Positions 49,245 to 58,586 of a DNA stretch of 64,000 nucleotides are shown here, piece by piece. The notes under the pieces are model-generated. The model did no database searches. It worked only from the letters and a program-made list of their open reading frames with translations, and was not told the DNA's origin. A program made the position numbers and the translations under genes. Source of the stretch: Chloroflexota bacterium (GTDB lineage Bacteria; Chloroflexota; Dehalococcoidia; Lucifugimonadales; UBA826); assembly GCA_002722155.1 (NCBI GenBank), contig PBKS01000015.1:1-64000 (forward strand). Direction: 5' to 3'. How positions within the stretch are numbered: position 1 is the first letter of the stretch; each line of letters starts with the position of its first letter.

Positions 49245-50956
49245 ACAGTTGCACCATCCTTTACGGCAACATTCATCAATTCTTTAACATTTGCAACTAA
49301 ATCACGTACTTTAAAAGGAAGACCAGTGTACTGAGTTATTGGTATCGCATTAACCCCATCTCCCCTCAGAACTGAAGCAAATTGTCCCATGTAATTCAGT
49401 TCAGGAACAATTACCAATTCTTTTTCCTTAAGAGCACTCAGCATTTCTTCAGGCATGGGGTGGATATACATGGTGTAATACCAGGCCAAATCAACACCTT
49501 CTTCCTTGAGCGCATTAAAGGCATCAAACGCTGGGCCCTTGGAACCTCCCCATGGTACCAGGGCTATTCCAGAGCTTTCGTTTTCAGATTCAAAGGTCCC
49601 ATCATTTAACAATTTAAGTTTGCTGAAACGACGCTCCGTCATCTGTATATGTCTTGCAGGCAAATGAGTTGTATCACCCATAGCATCGTGTTCACTTCCG
49701 TTCGCAACATAGCTACCTGGGCCACCAGGTATTGGCATAGGTGAAAGTTCCCACCCGTCGTATCTTAGATACCCATTTGAGCCTTCATATACTTTACGAT
49801 TCTCCTCACTCAATGAAGCAAGGTCTGGCCTAGGTATATTCTGCCTTCTTTCAGAGAGAGCGTGTTCACTTAAAACAACTACTGGCCCTTGATATCTTTC
49901 TGCCCAATTCACCGACTTAACTCCAGCAACGAAACATTCTTCCACCGTTCCCGGCGCTATTACCGGCATCTTCATATCTCCGTGACCTGGGTAAAGAGCC
50001 GTAAGAAGATCTGACTGTTCGGTTTTGGTAGGGAGACCTGTGGAAGGTCCTCCTCTCTGAACATCTATAACAACTAGAGGTATTTCAGCCATCCAGGCGA
50101 GACCGATTCCTTCACCCATCAAAGTGAAACCTGGTCCTGCTGTGCTGGTCATTGCCTTTTTGCCTGCAAACCCAGCCCCAACTATACTAGTAATCGATTC
50201 AATTTCTGATGAAGATTGGTGAACAAATTTACCTTCTCCTATCAGATTTTGTTCCATCCAAAGTAGGATTGGGGTAGCTGGAGATATTGGATACCCAATA
50301 AAAGCATCAAGGCCAGCATGTGCAGCTCCCATGCTAAACGCAATGTTTCCATTTAATAAAACTTGTTCCCCTTCAGGTTTTATAGGATCTGCCAATTCTC
50401 CTAAATTAAATCCACTTTTCTGGGCTTCTGCGGACCCTAAGGATAGAGCCATGTTGTTGGAATCTATTATTTGCTGATCGCTATCTCTACCTCTTGTATA
50501 TCTTTGTTTATTAAACTCCTCAAGGATATTAATAGGAAGATCCACAAGATTGGCCAAAGCTCCCATTACCACAAAGTTGGCAGCTCGATTATTTCCTGTT
50601 TGTTTGGCTAATTCATCAAAATCCATTGCTAAGGTATTCGCTGACTCGTCAATCTCAAACTCACCCGAGTTATAAACAATAACGCCATCAGCCGCCACAT
50701 CATCCTTATGATTATCATAGGCATATTGGTTGAAGGCCACCAATACATCCAAATCATCGCCAGAACTCAATACTTCCTTAGTCGATATCCTAGTTTGTGT
50801 CCACGTCGGTCCGCCCCTGATCTGAGAAGGAAACGTCGAAAAAGTCTGGACATGATATCCAGACTGTGCCATCGCCTGTGCGAGTCCTTCTGCAGACGTG
50901 ACCACACCTTGTCCACCTTCGCCAGCAAACCGGACAACAAAGTCCTGCTTCTTCAA
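49241..50956 (-). CDS. korA: 2-oxoacid:acceptor oxidoreductase subunit alpha (gamma-alpha fusion)
   Basis: N-terminal VRFAGEGGQGVVTSAEGLAQAMAQSGYHVQTFSTFPSQIRGG gamma domain, then GNIAFSMGAAHAGLDAFIGYPISPATPIL alpha domain. Confidence 0.92.
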   Translation of the reverse strand: MKKQDFVVRFAGEGGQGVVTSAEGLAQAMAQSGYHVQTFSTFPSQIRGGPTWTQTRISTKEVLSSGDDLDVLVAFNQYAYDNHKDDVAADGVIVYNSGEFEIDESANTLAMDFDELAKQTGNNRAANFVVMGALANLVDLPINILEEFNKQRYTRGRDSDQQIIDSNNMALSLGSAEAQKSGFNLGELADPIKPEGEQVLLNGNIAFSMGAAHAGLDAFIGYPISPATPILLWMEQNLIGEGKFVHQSSSEIESITSIVGAGFAGKKAMTSTAGPGFTLMGEGIGLAWMAEIPLVVIDVQRGGPSTGLPTKTEQSDLLTALYPGHGDMKMPVIAPGTVEECFVAGVKSVNWAERYQGPVVVLSEHALSERRQNIPRPDLASLSEENRKVYEGSNGYLRYDGWELSPMPIPGGPGSYVANGSEHDAMGDTTHLPARHIQMTERRFSKLKLLNDGTFESENESSGIALVPWGGSKGPAFDAFNALKEEGVDLAWYYTMYIHPMPEEMLSALKEKELVIVPELNYMGQFASVLRGDGVNAIPITQYTGLPFKVRDLVANVKELMNVAVKDGATV

Positions 50957-51208
50957 ATTATCCTCCCAAGAGCATTTTTAATTGGATCTCTTATTCACCA
51001 ATTTGATTAAATTTCATTTTTCAAACTCACAGTAACTGATCACTAGGCACGTTATTAATCTAGGAAGTATATATAACGATACCTAAGCTAATGTACAACA
51101 CCATCTGAAAATATATCAACCGACTTTTTATAGTGTCAATTTTGTGTTTGCATTCACAATCCAATTTTCGAATTTTAAAGCCAGATTTCCCAGCATTATT
51201 AGACCCAA

Positions 51209-51877
51209 TTAATCTTCGATTATCATAGTGAAGCCGACCGCACCAACAACACAATAAACCACATCGAAAATAATCATAAGGATTATCCATTTAAGACTTT
51301 CATGCAAACTGGCTTCAGTCATAATCAAATAAGTCGATTCCACAGAACCCAAAATGATGGGTACCACAGCCGGGAGAAATAATATGGGTAACATTACTTC
51401 CTTAGCCCTCATGTTCATGGATATAGCTGCAAATAACGTCCCTGATAGAGACAGACCTAAAAGGGCGGGTAAAGATACACATATCATATCTAGGGGAGAC
51501 AGGGTTATATTGAACAATATTATTAAAACGGGTACTAATATCGCCTCTATGACTACCAAAAACATTAAATTGGATAGCACTTTTCCCAGAAAAATAACGT
51601 CTCGGCCTATTGGAGAAGTCAATAATCCTTGAAAAGCTCCAAGTTCCAACTCTGACAAAAAGACTCTGTTAAATCCCACCATTGAACCAAACAACATAGA
51701 AACCCAAAGTATCCCAGGTACAATCAAATTAACTGTGTTTGGGGTAGCCTCAAGAGCAAAGTTAAAAGTTACGACTACTAGAAAAGAAAACATAAAAACA
51801 GGCAATATAACATCTTTGCTCCTTATTTCTAGCAAGAAATCCTTTCTTGCAATCACAAATAGGTGGTAAAAATACAT
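51209..51877 (-). CDS. ccmB: Heme exporter protein CcmB-like
   Basis: FVIARKDFLLEIRSKDVILPVFMFSFLVVVTFNFAL; FLPAVVPIILGSVES. Start set to 51877 to follow ccmA. Confidence 0.85.
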   Translation of the reverse strand: MYFYHLFVIARKDFLLEIRSKDVILPVFMFSFLVVVTFNFALEATPNTVNLIVPGILWVSMLFGSMVGFNRVFLSELELGAFQGLLTSPIGRDVIFLGKVLSNLMFLVVIEAILVPVLIILFNITLSPLDMICVSLPALLGLSLSGTLFAAISMNMRAKEVMLPILFLPAVVPIILGSVESTYLIMTEASLHESLKWIILMIIFDVVYCVVGAVGFTMIIED

Positions 51878-51887
51878 GCCCACCGAT

Positions 51888-52538
51888 CTATAGAGGGTCA
51901 TCAACCAGCATCCCTTTTGTGATACGCAGGTTCCTGACATCCCCTTGATACGGGATTTGAGGGGAATGGGTAGTCATTAATATTGACCGCTCCTTTGCTA
52001 ACTCTCCTGTAATAATTTCCTCGAATAGCTGCAAAGACTCTCTATCCAAGCCCGATTCTGGTTCATCAAACAATAATATCTTTGGATCATGAAGAAGCGC
52101 GCGAGCTATAGCAACTCTTTTGATAAAACCATGCGACAAAGTCGCGATTTTACTATCCAATCTGTCAGAAAGCCCAATAAGGGAAGTTTTATTCAAAACT
52201 TTGCTGTTGATATCTTTAAGTGAATGTAATCGGGCAGAAAATTCCAAATTCTCTCGTACTGTAAGTTGAGAATATAAAAAAGGTTGATGAGCCACAAAAG
52301 CCAATTCAGACCTACAAATGTGGGGGTTGAGTTTTAGATCATTTCCTAATATTTTCACTCTCCCTGAATCAGAAGATACGAGAGAAGAAATGATCGACAG
52401 CAACGTGGTTTTGCCAGAACCATTAGCGCCTCGTATTATGACTATTTCTCCCGACGATAGACTAAGATACAAATTATCAATAACCCGATTTCTACCATAC
52501 GATTTCGTTAGGTTTTCTACTTCCAAAAGCGAATTCAT
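51888..52538 (-). CDS. ccmA: ABC transporter ATP-binding protein CcmA-like
   Basis: GANGSGKTTLLSIISSLVSSDSGRV Walker A; LSHGFIKRVAIARALLHDPKILLFDEPESGLD. Confidence 0.88.
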   Translation of the reverse strand: MNSLLEVENLTKSYGRNRVIDNLYLSLSSGEIVIIRGANGSGKTTLLSIISSLVSSDSGRVKILGNDLKLNPHICRSELAFVAHQPFLYSQLTVRENLEFSARLHSLKDINSKVLNKTSLIGLSDRLDSKIATLSHGFIKRVAIARALLHDPKILLFDEPESGLDRESLQLFEEIITGELAKERSILMTTHSPQIPYQGDVRNLRITKGMLVDDPL

Positions 52539-52632
52539 GCGATATACGTCCAGAACTTTAGTAAGGAAATCTGCCTTATTGCTATTTCGTTGTTACAATT
52601 AAAACATTAACTGGCGAATATAGCATTGGAGA

Positions 52633-53058
52633 GTGACTATGCCCTCTATAGAAGATTTACAAACTGCTTATGAGGCATTAGATGACAAAATGGAAACTGT
52701 TTCTGAAGATTCCATAAATTCTGAGATGTTAATAGCTTTCGACTATGAATATCCAGGATCTGACAGCAACATCAGCATAGAAACTGACGAGTTCACAGCC
52801 GTATGCCCATGGACTGGACTCCCAGATTTTGGAACTCTAAGTATTAGATATGTCCCTTCTAATTTATGCATTGAACTCAAATCTCTGAAGTATTATTTGA
52901 TGGGATACACTGGGGTTGGAATTGTACAAGAACATGCCGCTAACAGAATATTAAATGACCTAGTCGATTGCTCCCACCCTGAAGAGATGACCGTAGAGCT
53001 CGCATACAAAGTGAGAGGCGGTATAACGACTAAAGTTTCGGTGCATTATCAGAATTAA
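52633..53058 (+). CDS. queF: NADPH-dependent 7-cyano-7-deazaguanine reductase
   Basis: FTAVCPWTGLPDFGTLSIRYVPSNLCIELKSLKYYLMGYTGVGIVQEHAANRILNDLV: unimodular QueF. Confidence 0.95.
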   Translation: MTMPSIEDLQTAYEALDDKMETVSEDSINSEMLIAFDYEYPGSDSNISIETDEFTAVCPWTGLPDFGTLSIRYVPSNLCIELKSLKYYLMGYTGVGIVQEHAANRILNDLVDCSHPEEMTVELAYKVRGGITTKVSVHYQN

Positions 53059-53164
53059 GTATGTAGTTATGGAAGTGATTTTGCTTATAGGTTAAACTTT
53101 CGCCCATCCTGTTGTGTAAGGATCTAAAAAAGTCGATAAGTGCACTCGAAATTAGGAGATTATT

Positions 53165-53932
53165 ATGACAAATTATGTAAGGTTCGAAAATAAGGGCAAT
53201 ATTTCTTTTGGCGTTCTCGAAGGGGATACCGTATCCGAAATTTCAAATGCACCGTTTGACTCATATCAGACGACAGGCGAAACATTTTCATTGTCGAACA
53301 TTAAACTATTATCTCCTGTAGCCCCTAACAAGGTTGTGGCTATCGGGCTGAACTATAAAAGCCATCTTGGTGGCAGACCAGGACCTGAAGCTCCTGAACC
53401 ATTCCTTAAAGCCTCTACTACTGTCATTGGGCACGGTGATGATATCGTCATACCTAAAATAGCACTAGAAGAAGGGGTTAAAATACAACCAGAGGCTGAA
53501 TTAGCGTTGGTGATTGGCAAAAAATGCAAAGGGGCCACTCAGGCCAATGCACTTGACTACGTGTTTGCGTATACCTGTGGTAATGATGTTTCTGCCAGGG
53601 ATTGGCAACAAAATGACTTGCAATGGACGAGAGCTAAATCATCGGACACTTTTGCACCAATAGGACCGTGGATGACAACCGGTCTCGACCCTACCAACAT
53701 CCAAGTGATTTGCAGGGTGAATGGAGAGGAAAAGCAGAACCAAAATACCTCAGACCTACTACATCCAGTAACCAAAATTATCGAATATGTTAGCGCTGTT
53801 ATAACTTTGGAAGTTGGTGATGTGATAATGACGGGGACCCCAGGCACCCCTGGCGACATTCATCCTGGAGATACTGTAGAAGTAGAGATCGGCGGTGTGG
53901 GAGTATTGAGCAACCCAGTTGTTTCAGGATAG
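53165..53932 (+). CDS. Fumarylacetoacetate hydrolase family protein
   Basis: NKVVAIGLNYKSHL; PEAELALVIGKKCK; GYTCGNDVSARDWQ-like CGNDVSARDWQQND; GDVIMTGTPGTPGDIHPGD. Confidence 0.92.
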   Translation: MTNYVRFENKGNISFGVLEGDTVSEISNAPFDSYQTTGETFSLSNIKLLSPVAPNKVVAIGLNYKSHLGGRPGPEAPEPFLKASTTVIGHGDDIVIPKIALEEGVKIQPEAELALVIGKKCKGATQANALDYVFAYTCGNDVSARDWQQNDLQWTRAKSSDTFAPIGPWMTTGLDPTNIQVICRVNGEEKQNQNTSDLLHPVTKIIEYVSAVITLEVGDVIMTGTPGTPGDIHPGDTVEVEIGGVGVLSNPVVSG

Positions 53933-53948
53933 GCAATTCTGTCCCCAA

Positions 53949-53988
53949 CATGATTCGGAGTGAAAGACTATTTTATCTCCGAATCATG
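53949..53988. terminator. Hairpin between convergent genes, candidate terminator
   Basis: catgattcggag / ctccgaatcatg, 12-bp perfect stem with 16-nt loop; only a weak T-run follows. Confidence 0.6.
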
Positions 53989-53989
53989 G

Positions 53990-54712
53990 TTACATGTTTT
54001 CTAACCTGAATCTCAAAAGTTCAGACCCATCCCCAAAAAGCCAATAAATAGCAATATACGCGCCCGCTATCACCATGGATAATTTACCAACTATCTCGAC
54101 ATAGGGAATCAGAATACTGAACAATCGCTGAGTTGCGTCTTCCCAATACAAAACAGCTACCGTCACAGCCGTCATGATTAACCCCATACCGAAACTGTAA
54201 GCAACTGAACCTACGACAACATTTATTAACCCACCTGTCGAAACACCAGCTCCAATTACAATTCCAAGGGCCGATAAAAAAACCGGCAAAGCACAGCTCA
54301 AAGAGGCCAAGGCGTATGCTATGCCAAACAAAAATACTTGATAAATTCCCCCGAATGAACCGAATGATAACTGATTAAAAAACCCGATAGATAAACTTCG
54401 CTTTGTTATGAGCAACCAAGCTCCGATAACACAAATCGACATTCCGACTATCAATCCTATAAAAGGAAGTAACGAACCTATCAATCTAAAACCTAGGGCC
54501 ATAAGAATCCCGAATATACCGAATACTGTGACGAATCCTAGGGCCATAATGATTCCGGTAACCAAACCCTTTACAAGTATGAACAAAGGCGAATGGGAGG
54601 CAGAAGAATTACTCAAATGAAAACCCACATAGGCCGGGAACATGGCTGCACCACAAGGATTAAAAGCTGCCACTGTCCCTGCAGTAAAAGCAAACAGGAT
54701 CGATACATCCAT
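53990..54712 (-). CDS. CcdA-like cytochrome c biogenesis/thiol transporter membrane protein
   Basis: FNPCGAAMFPAYVGF and LSCALPVFLSAL conserved Cys-containing helices of the DsbD/CcdA family. Confidence 0.85.
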   Translation of the reverse strand: MDVSILFAFTAGTVAAFNPCGAAMFPAYVGFHLSNSSASHSPLFILVKGLVTGIIMALGFVTVFGIFGILMALGFRLIGSLLPFIGLIVGMSICVIGAWLLITKRSLSIGFFNQLSFGSFGGIYQVFLFGIAYALASLSCALPVFLSALGIVIGAGVSTGGLINVVVGSVAYSFGMGLIMTAVTVAVLYWEDATQRLFSILIPYVEIVGKLSMVIAGAYIAIYWLFGDGSELLRFRLENM

Positions 54713-54749
54713 AATTGAAGCTATGCCTTCCTGACTTGGTTAAGTTAAG

Positions 54750-55130
54750 CTATCTGCTTCTGTTTCCTGGCAATCCGCCCCACCAAGACTTGAATCTATT
54801 CCAAATCACACGAGGTCGCTGAAGGAAAATATGGCAAACAAAGGTGAGGTAGGAAACAAGCAAAAAAGTGATACTCAAAACAGCTAATACATTGAATTTA
54901 GTAACCATGAACCCCAAGAAGGCCAAACCAGACAAAGCTAAACTACTAAACGATGAAAGTGGTCCTAATTTTCTCTCTCTACTAAGATAAAAGATGTTGA
55001 TAATATGATCACGAATTGATTCAGGCGAATTCTCAGTTACAGAATGTTCCTCAGGAAGATCTGGTGTACTTTGAAGTATATTTTCAATCTCGTCCTTATA
55101 TCTATCTGACATGGCTTCAAATAGCTCCAA
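54750..55130 (-). CDS. Small membrane protein of unknown function
   Basis: Two hydrophobic helices (SSLALSGLAFLGFMVTKF, LAVLSITFLLVSYLTFVCHIFL), Trp/Arg-rich C-terminal tail; no family recognised. Confidence 0.6.
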   Translation of the reverse strand: MELFEAMSDRYKDEIENILQSTPDLPEEHSVTENSPESIRDHIINIFYLSRERKLGPLSSFSSLALSGLAFLGFMVTKFNVLAVLSITFLLVSYLTFVCHIFLQRPRVIWNRFKSWWGGLPGNRSR

Positions 55131-55305
55131 AAATTAACAACATCTCATTACGAATCGTAAGGTAAACTCAGAATTTGTGTCAATAACATTATCCAGATAA
55201 TTATAGGAGCCAAAATTTAACCTGACTTGATAAATATCACTAGCATTTTGTGTAATGATATAATTATCATCCTGCTTTTTGAAAAATCACTCCTAGGAGA
55301 CATCA

Positions 55306-56673
55306 GTGAAAATAACCCAGGACGATGTCGTTGAACGGCAAACTGTGCTGCACATCGAACTTGAAGAGGACGATGTTGACCCTTATTTAAACAGGGCTTA
55401 TAAACGAGTAGTTCAGAAGGTAAACATACCAGGTTTCAGGAAGGGTAAGGCCCCTCGAAGAATCATAGAACAATACTTTGGAAGAGAATCCATGTTGAAC
55501 GAAATCCTGGATACAATGCTGCCAGAGCTAACAACCCAAGCAATAACCGATCAGAATCTGGATGCCGTCGGCCTCCCTAGCATCGAACTGGAAGACCTAG
55601 ACCCGTTTCAGTTCTCCGCGACAGTTCCCTTGAGACCCGAAGTGGATCTCGGGGAATATTCGTCAATTAGAATTGATAGAAGTCCTCCAGTAATCGAAGA
55701 TGATGCGATTGACAATAGAATCGAGCAAATCCGCCTCAGTGTCGCTACATGGGAACCCACTGAAAGACCTGTGGAAATCGGTGATATGGTAACTGCCCAA
55801 ATTAAAGGAACTATAGAGGAAAATACGATATTTGACGAAGCAGATGCTGTGTATTTAGTCAATGAAGAGATAGGCCGTCCTTTCCCTGGATTTTCGGAAA
55901 ATTTGGTGGGTCTTGAAACCAATAAATCATCACAATTTAATCTGCTAATCCCTGAGAATTTCGCCGATTCAAACTTAGCTGGTAAAGATGCTCATTTTGA
56001 AGTGACAATAAAAGATATAAAGACCAGGATATTACCTGAGGTAGATGACGAATTCGCAAAAGGCATTGGTGAAGGTTATGAAAGTCTGGAAGAACTAAAA
56101 AACGAAATCCAAAAGGGTATTGAAACAGAAGCTGAAGAAGAAAATTCAAGAGTTCACAGGGAGTCAATTGTAGAAGCGTTAATGGCGAACGCAACTGTGG
56201 ACATGTCGCCTCTCTTGTTGCAGCGAGAAGCTGAGCATATGGTGGAAGAACAAGAAAGAATGGTGTCTCAGGCAAATATGAATATAGATGATTACCTGAC
56301 CTCCTTGGGAAAAACCAGGGAAGAATTTGTGGAAGAGTCGAAGTCAGAGGCATCAGACAGACTAAAACGATCCTTCGTGCTCGAGAAATTAGCCAAAGAA
56401 GAAGACATTGAAATCTCTGATGAAGACATTGATGAGAGAATTTCTGAAATGTTTGCCAATTCGGAACAGGAAATTCCTGAATCGACCCAAAATGCACAAA
56501 TGCGAGACTATTTGAGCAGATCAATGTTAATGGAAGAAACTATGAAGAAACTAGAACTTATAGCTTCTGGTGGTTCCGTAGAAAGCGATAATACCGATGA
56601 CATTCCATCAGGCGAAAATAGTGACTCAAAAGCCGATGACAGCAAAGAACAAGAAAATAATGAGGAGAAGTAG
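55306..56673 (+). CDS. tig: Trigger factor
   Basis: NIPGFRKGKAPRRIIEQYFG ribosome-binding signature; PPIase and C-terminal domains; upstream of clpP-clpX. Confidence 0.95.
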   Translation: MKITQDDVVERQTVLHIELEEDDVDPYLNRAYKRVVQKVNIPGFRKGKAPRRIIEQYFGRESMLNEILDTMLPELTTQAITDQNLDAVGLPSIELEDLDPFQFSATVPLRPEVDLGEYSSIRIDRSPPVIEDDAIDNRIEQIRLSVATWEPTERPVEIGDMVTAQIKGTIEENTIFDEADAVYLVNEEIGRPFPGFSENLVGLETNKSSQFNLLIPENFADSNLAGKDAHFEVTIKDIKTRILPEVDDEFAKGIGEGYESLEELKNEIQKGIETEAEEENSRVHRESIVEALMANATVDMSPLLLQREAEHMVEEQERMVSQANMNIDDYLTSLGKTREEFVEESKSEASDRLKRSFVLEKLAKEEDIEISDEDIDERISEMFANSEQEIPESTQNAQMRDYLSRSMLMEETMKKLELIASGGSVESDNTDDIPSGENSDSKADDSKEQENNEEK

Positions 56674-57285
56674 ATGCTTGATAGACCTGAAAATATAATT
56701 CCCTACGTAGTGGAAAGGGATCCAAGAGGAGAAAGAACTTACGACATATACTCTCTCTTACTTAAGGAAAGGATAGTTTTTCTGGGCACAGGAATTAACG
56801 ACCAGGTTGCAAACGCAATAATCGCTCAATTACTTTTCCTCGACAGAGAAGACCCGGAAAGGGATATAAATCTCTACATTAATTCACCAGGTGGAGTAAT
56901 AACTGCCGGGTTAGCCATTTACGACACGATGCAATTAATTAGACCCAATGTATCTACCATATGCGTAGGAATGGCTGCTAGCATGGGAACTGTCTTGTTA
57001 TGTGGAGGAGCAGCGGGAAAGAGATATGCTCTTCCTAATTCCACGATACACATGCATCAAGCTCTTGGTGGCGCCCAAGGTCAAGCATCCGATATTGAAA
57101 TAGCTGCGCGGGAAATAATAAGGATGCAGGATAAAATTCGAAACATAATCTCGAAACACACTGGCCAATCATACGAAAAAATTGCCCGTGATACAGATCG
57201 AGACTTTTATATGAGTTCAGAGCAAGCTCAAGAATACGGCCTGATTGATATAGTAATGGCTTCTCCCGAAGACACGGCAAAATAG
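56674..57285 (+). CDS. clpP: ATP-dependent Clp protease proteolytic subunit
   Basis: [54 protein letters not shown]. Confidence 0.97.
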   Translation: MLDRPENIIPYVVERDPRGERTYDIYSLLLKERIVFLGTGINDQVANAIIAQLLFLDREDPERDINLYINSPGGVITAGLAIYDTMQLIRPNVSTICVGMAASMGTVLLCGGAAGKRYALPNSTIHMHQALGGAQGQASDIEIAAREIIRMQDKIRNIISKHTGQSYEKIARDTDRDFYMSSEQAQEYGLIDIVMASPEDTAK

Positions 57286-57293
57286 AGGTTCAT

Positions 57294-58586
57294 ATGTCCA
57301 CGAACCAAAATGACTATTTATGTTCCTTCTGCAGCAAACCTCAAGCACAGGTCAAAAGATTGATAGCCGGACCCGACCGTGTGTTCATATGTGACGAATG
57401 TGTAGACCTCTGCCAACAAATAATTTCAGAAGAGACTACAGAAGATGTGGAGCGATTAGATAACCCTCTTGAAAAAGGAATAACACCTAGATACATCTAC
57501 GAAAAACTTGAAGAATACGTTATTGGTCAGGAAAAAGCTAAAAGAATCTTAAGCGTGGCCGTATACAATCATTATAAAAGAGTGTGGTCTAATAAACACT
57601 CAGATGAAAAAGTAGAACTGCAAAAAGCAAATATTTTGATGTACGGACCATCCGGGTCAGGTAAAACGCATTTGGCCCAAACTCTAGCCCGCATTCTGGA
57701 CGTTCCTTTCGCAATTGTCGATGCAACTTCAATAACAGAGGCCGGCTATGTTGGAGAAGACGTTGAAAATATATTGTTGAGACTGATACAAGCTGCTGAC
57801 TACGATATATCGAGGGCAGAACATGGAATAATTTATATTGACGAGATAGATAAAATTACTCGTAAAAGCCCAAACCCTTCGATAACCAGAGATGTATCAG
57901 GGGAAGGTGTACAGCAAGCTCTTTTAAAGATAATAGAGGGGTGCATTGCCAACGTTCCGCCTCAAGGTGGTAGAAAACACCCACACCAAGAATTCATGCA
58001 AATAAAGACTGACGATATTTTATTCATGGTTGGTGGAGCATTTGAAGGTATGAGTGAGCTTCTTATGAGGCGAGTACACAAAGATAAATACATTTTAGGT
58101 TTCAAACAAACAACAGCCGTTGAAGAAAGTGCCGAGGATTTAGTCCAGTTGGTACGCCATCAAATCAATCCTGATGATTTGATGGAATTCGGTTTCATAA
58201 CAGAATTCGTTGGAAGATTACCTGTTCTAGTAACTCTAGATGAACTGAAAAAAGAGGATTTAATACGAATATTGACTGAACCCAAAAATGCCTTCGTTGA
58301 ACAGTATAGAGCATTGTTTAAAATGGAAGAGGTTGATCTAAAATTTAGCGAAGAAGCCTTGTCAGCCACTGCAGAAAAAGCAATAGAACAAAAGACCGGG
58401 GCTAGAGGGCTAAGGACAATACTAGAATCGACCCTTATGGAAGTCATGTTTGAATTACCCAGCCTGAGAGATATAACTGACTGCACAGTTGAAGCAGATG
58501 CGATTAGAGGAGATGCTCCTGTGAAACTGTCCAAGGACGGCGGAGAAATTATCGAACTGCCAACGCTTGAAAAAAAATCGGCCTAA
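57294..58586 (+). CDS. clpX: ATP-dependent Clp protease ATP-binding subunit ClpX
   Basis: N-terminal [31 protein letters not shown] zinc finger; [26 protein letters not shown]. Confidence 0.97.
   Translation: MSTNQNDYLCSFCSKPQAQVKRLIAGPDRVFICDECVDLCQQIISEETTEDVERLDNPLEKGITPRYIYEKLEEYVIGQEKAKRILSVAVYNHYKRVWSNKHSDEKVELQKANILMYGPSGSGKTHLAQTLARILDVPFAIVDATSITEAGYVGEDVENILLRLIQAADYDISRAEHGIIYIDEIDKITRKSPNPSITRDVSGEGVQQALLKIIEGCIANVPPQGGRKHPHQEFMQIKTDDILFMVGGAFEGMSELLMRRVHKDKYILGFKQTTAVEESAEDLVQLVRHQINPDDLMEFGFITEFVGRLPVLVTLDELKKEDLIRILTEPKNAFVEQYRALFKMEEVDLKFSEEALSATAEKAIEQKTGARGLRTILESTLMEVMFELPSLRDITDCTVEADAIRGDAPVKLSKDGGEIIELPTLEKKSA

Noticed and set aside
51060-51290. 76-aa minus-strand ORF overlapping the ccmB 3' end
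   Set aside because: Overlaps ccmB in another frame, and the translation looks random (Cys/Tyr-rich).
55255-55270. Dyad atgata-taat-tatcat upstream of tig, considered as promoter/operator
   Set aside because: Short AT-rich dyad without a convincing -35; could easily arise by chance in this AT-rich sequence.
55937-56524. 195-aa ORF antisense to trigger factor
   Set aside because: Lies wholly within conserved tig; low-complexity Leu/Ser/Arg-rich translation typical of antisense frames.
58160-58534. 124-aa ORF antisense to clpX
   Set aside because: Shadow ORF of a conserved gene, no start context or domain.
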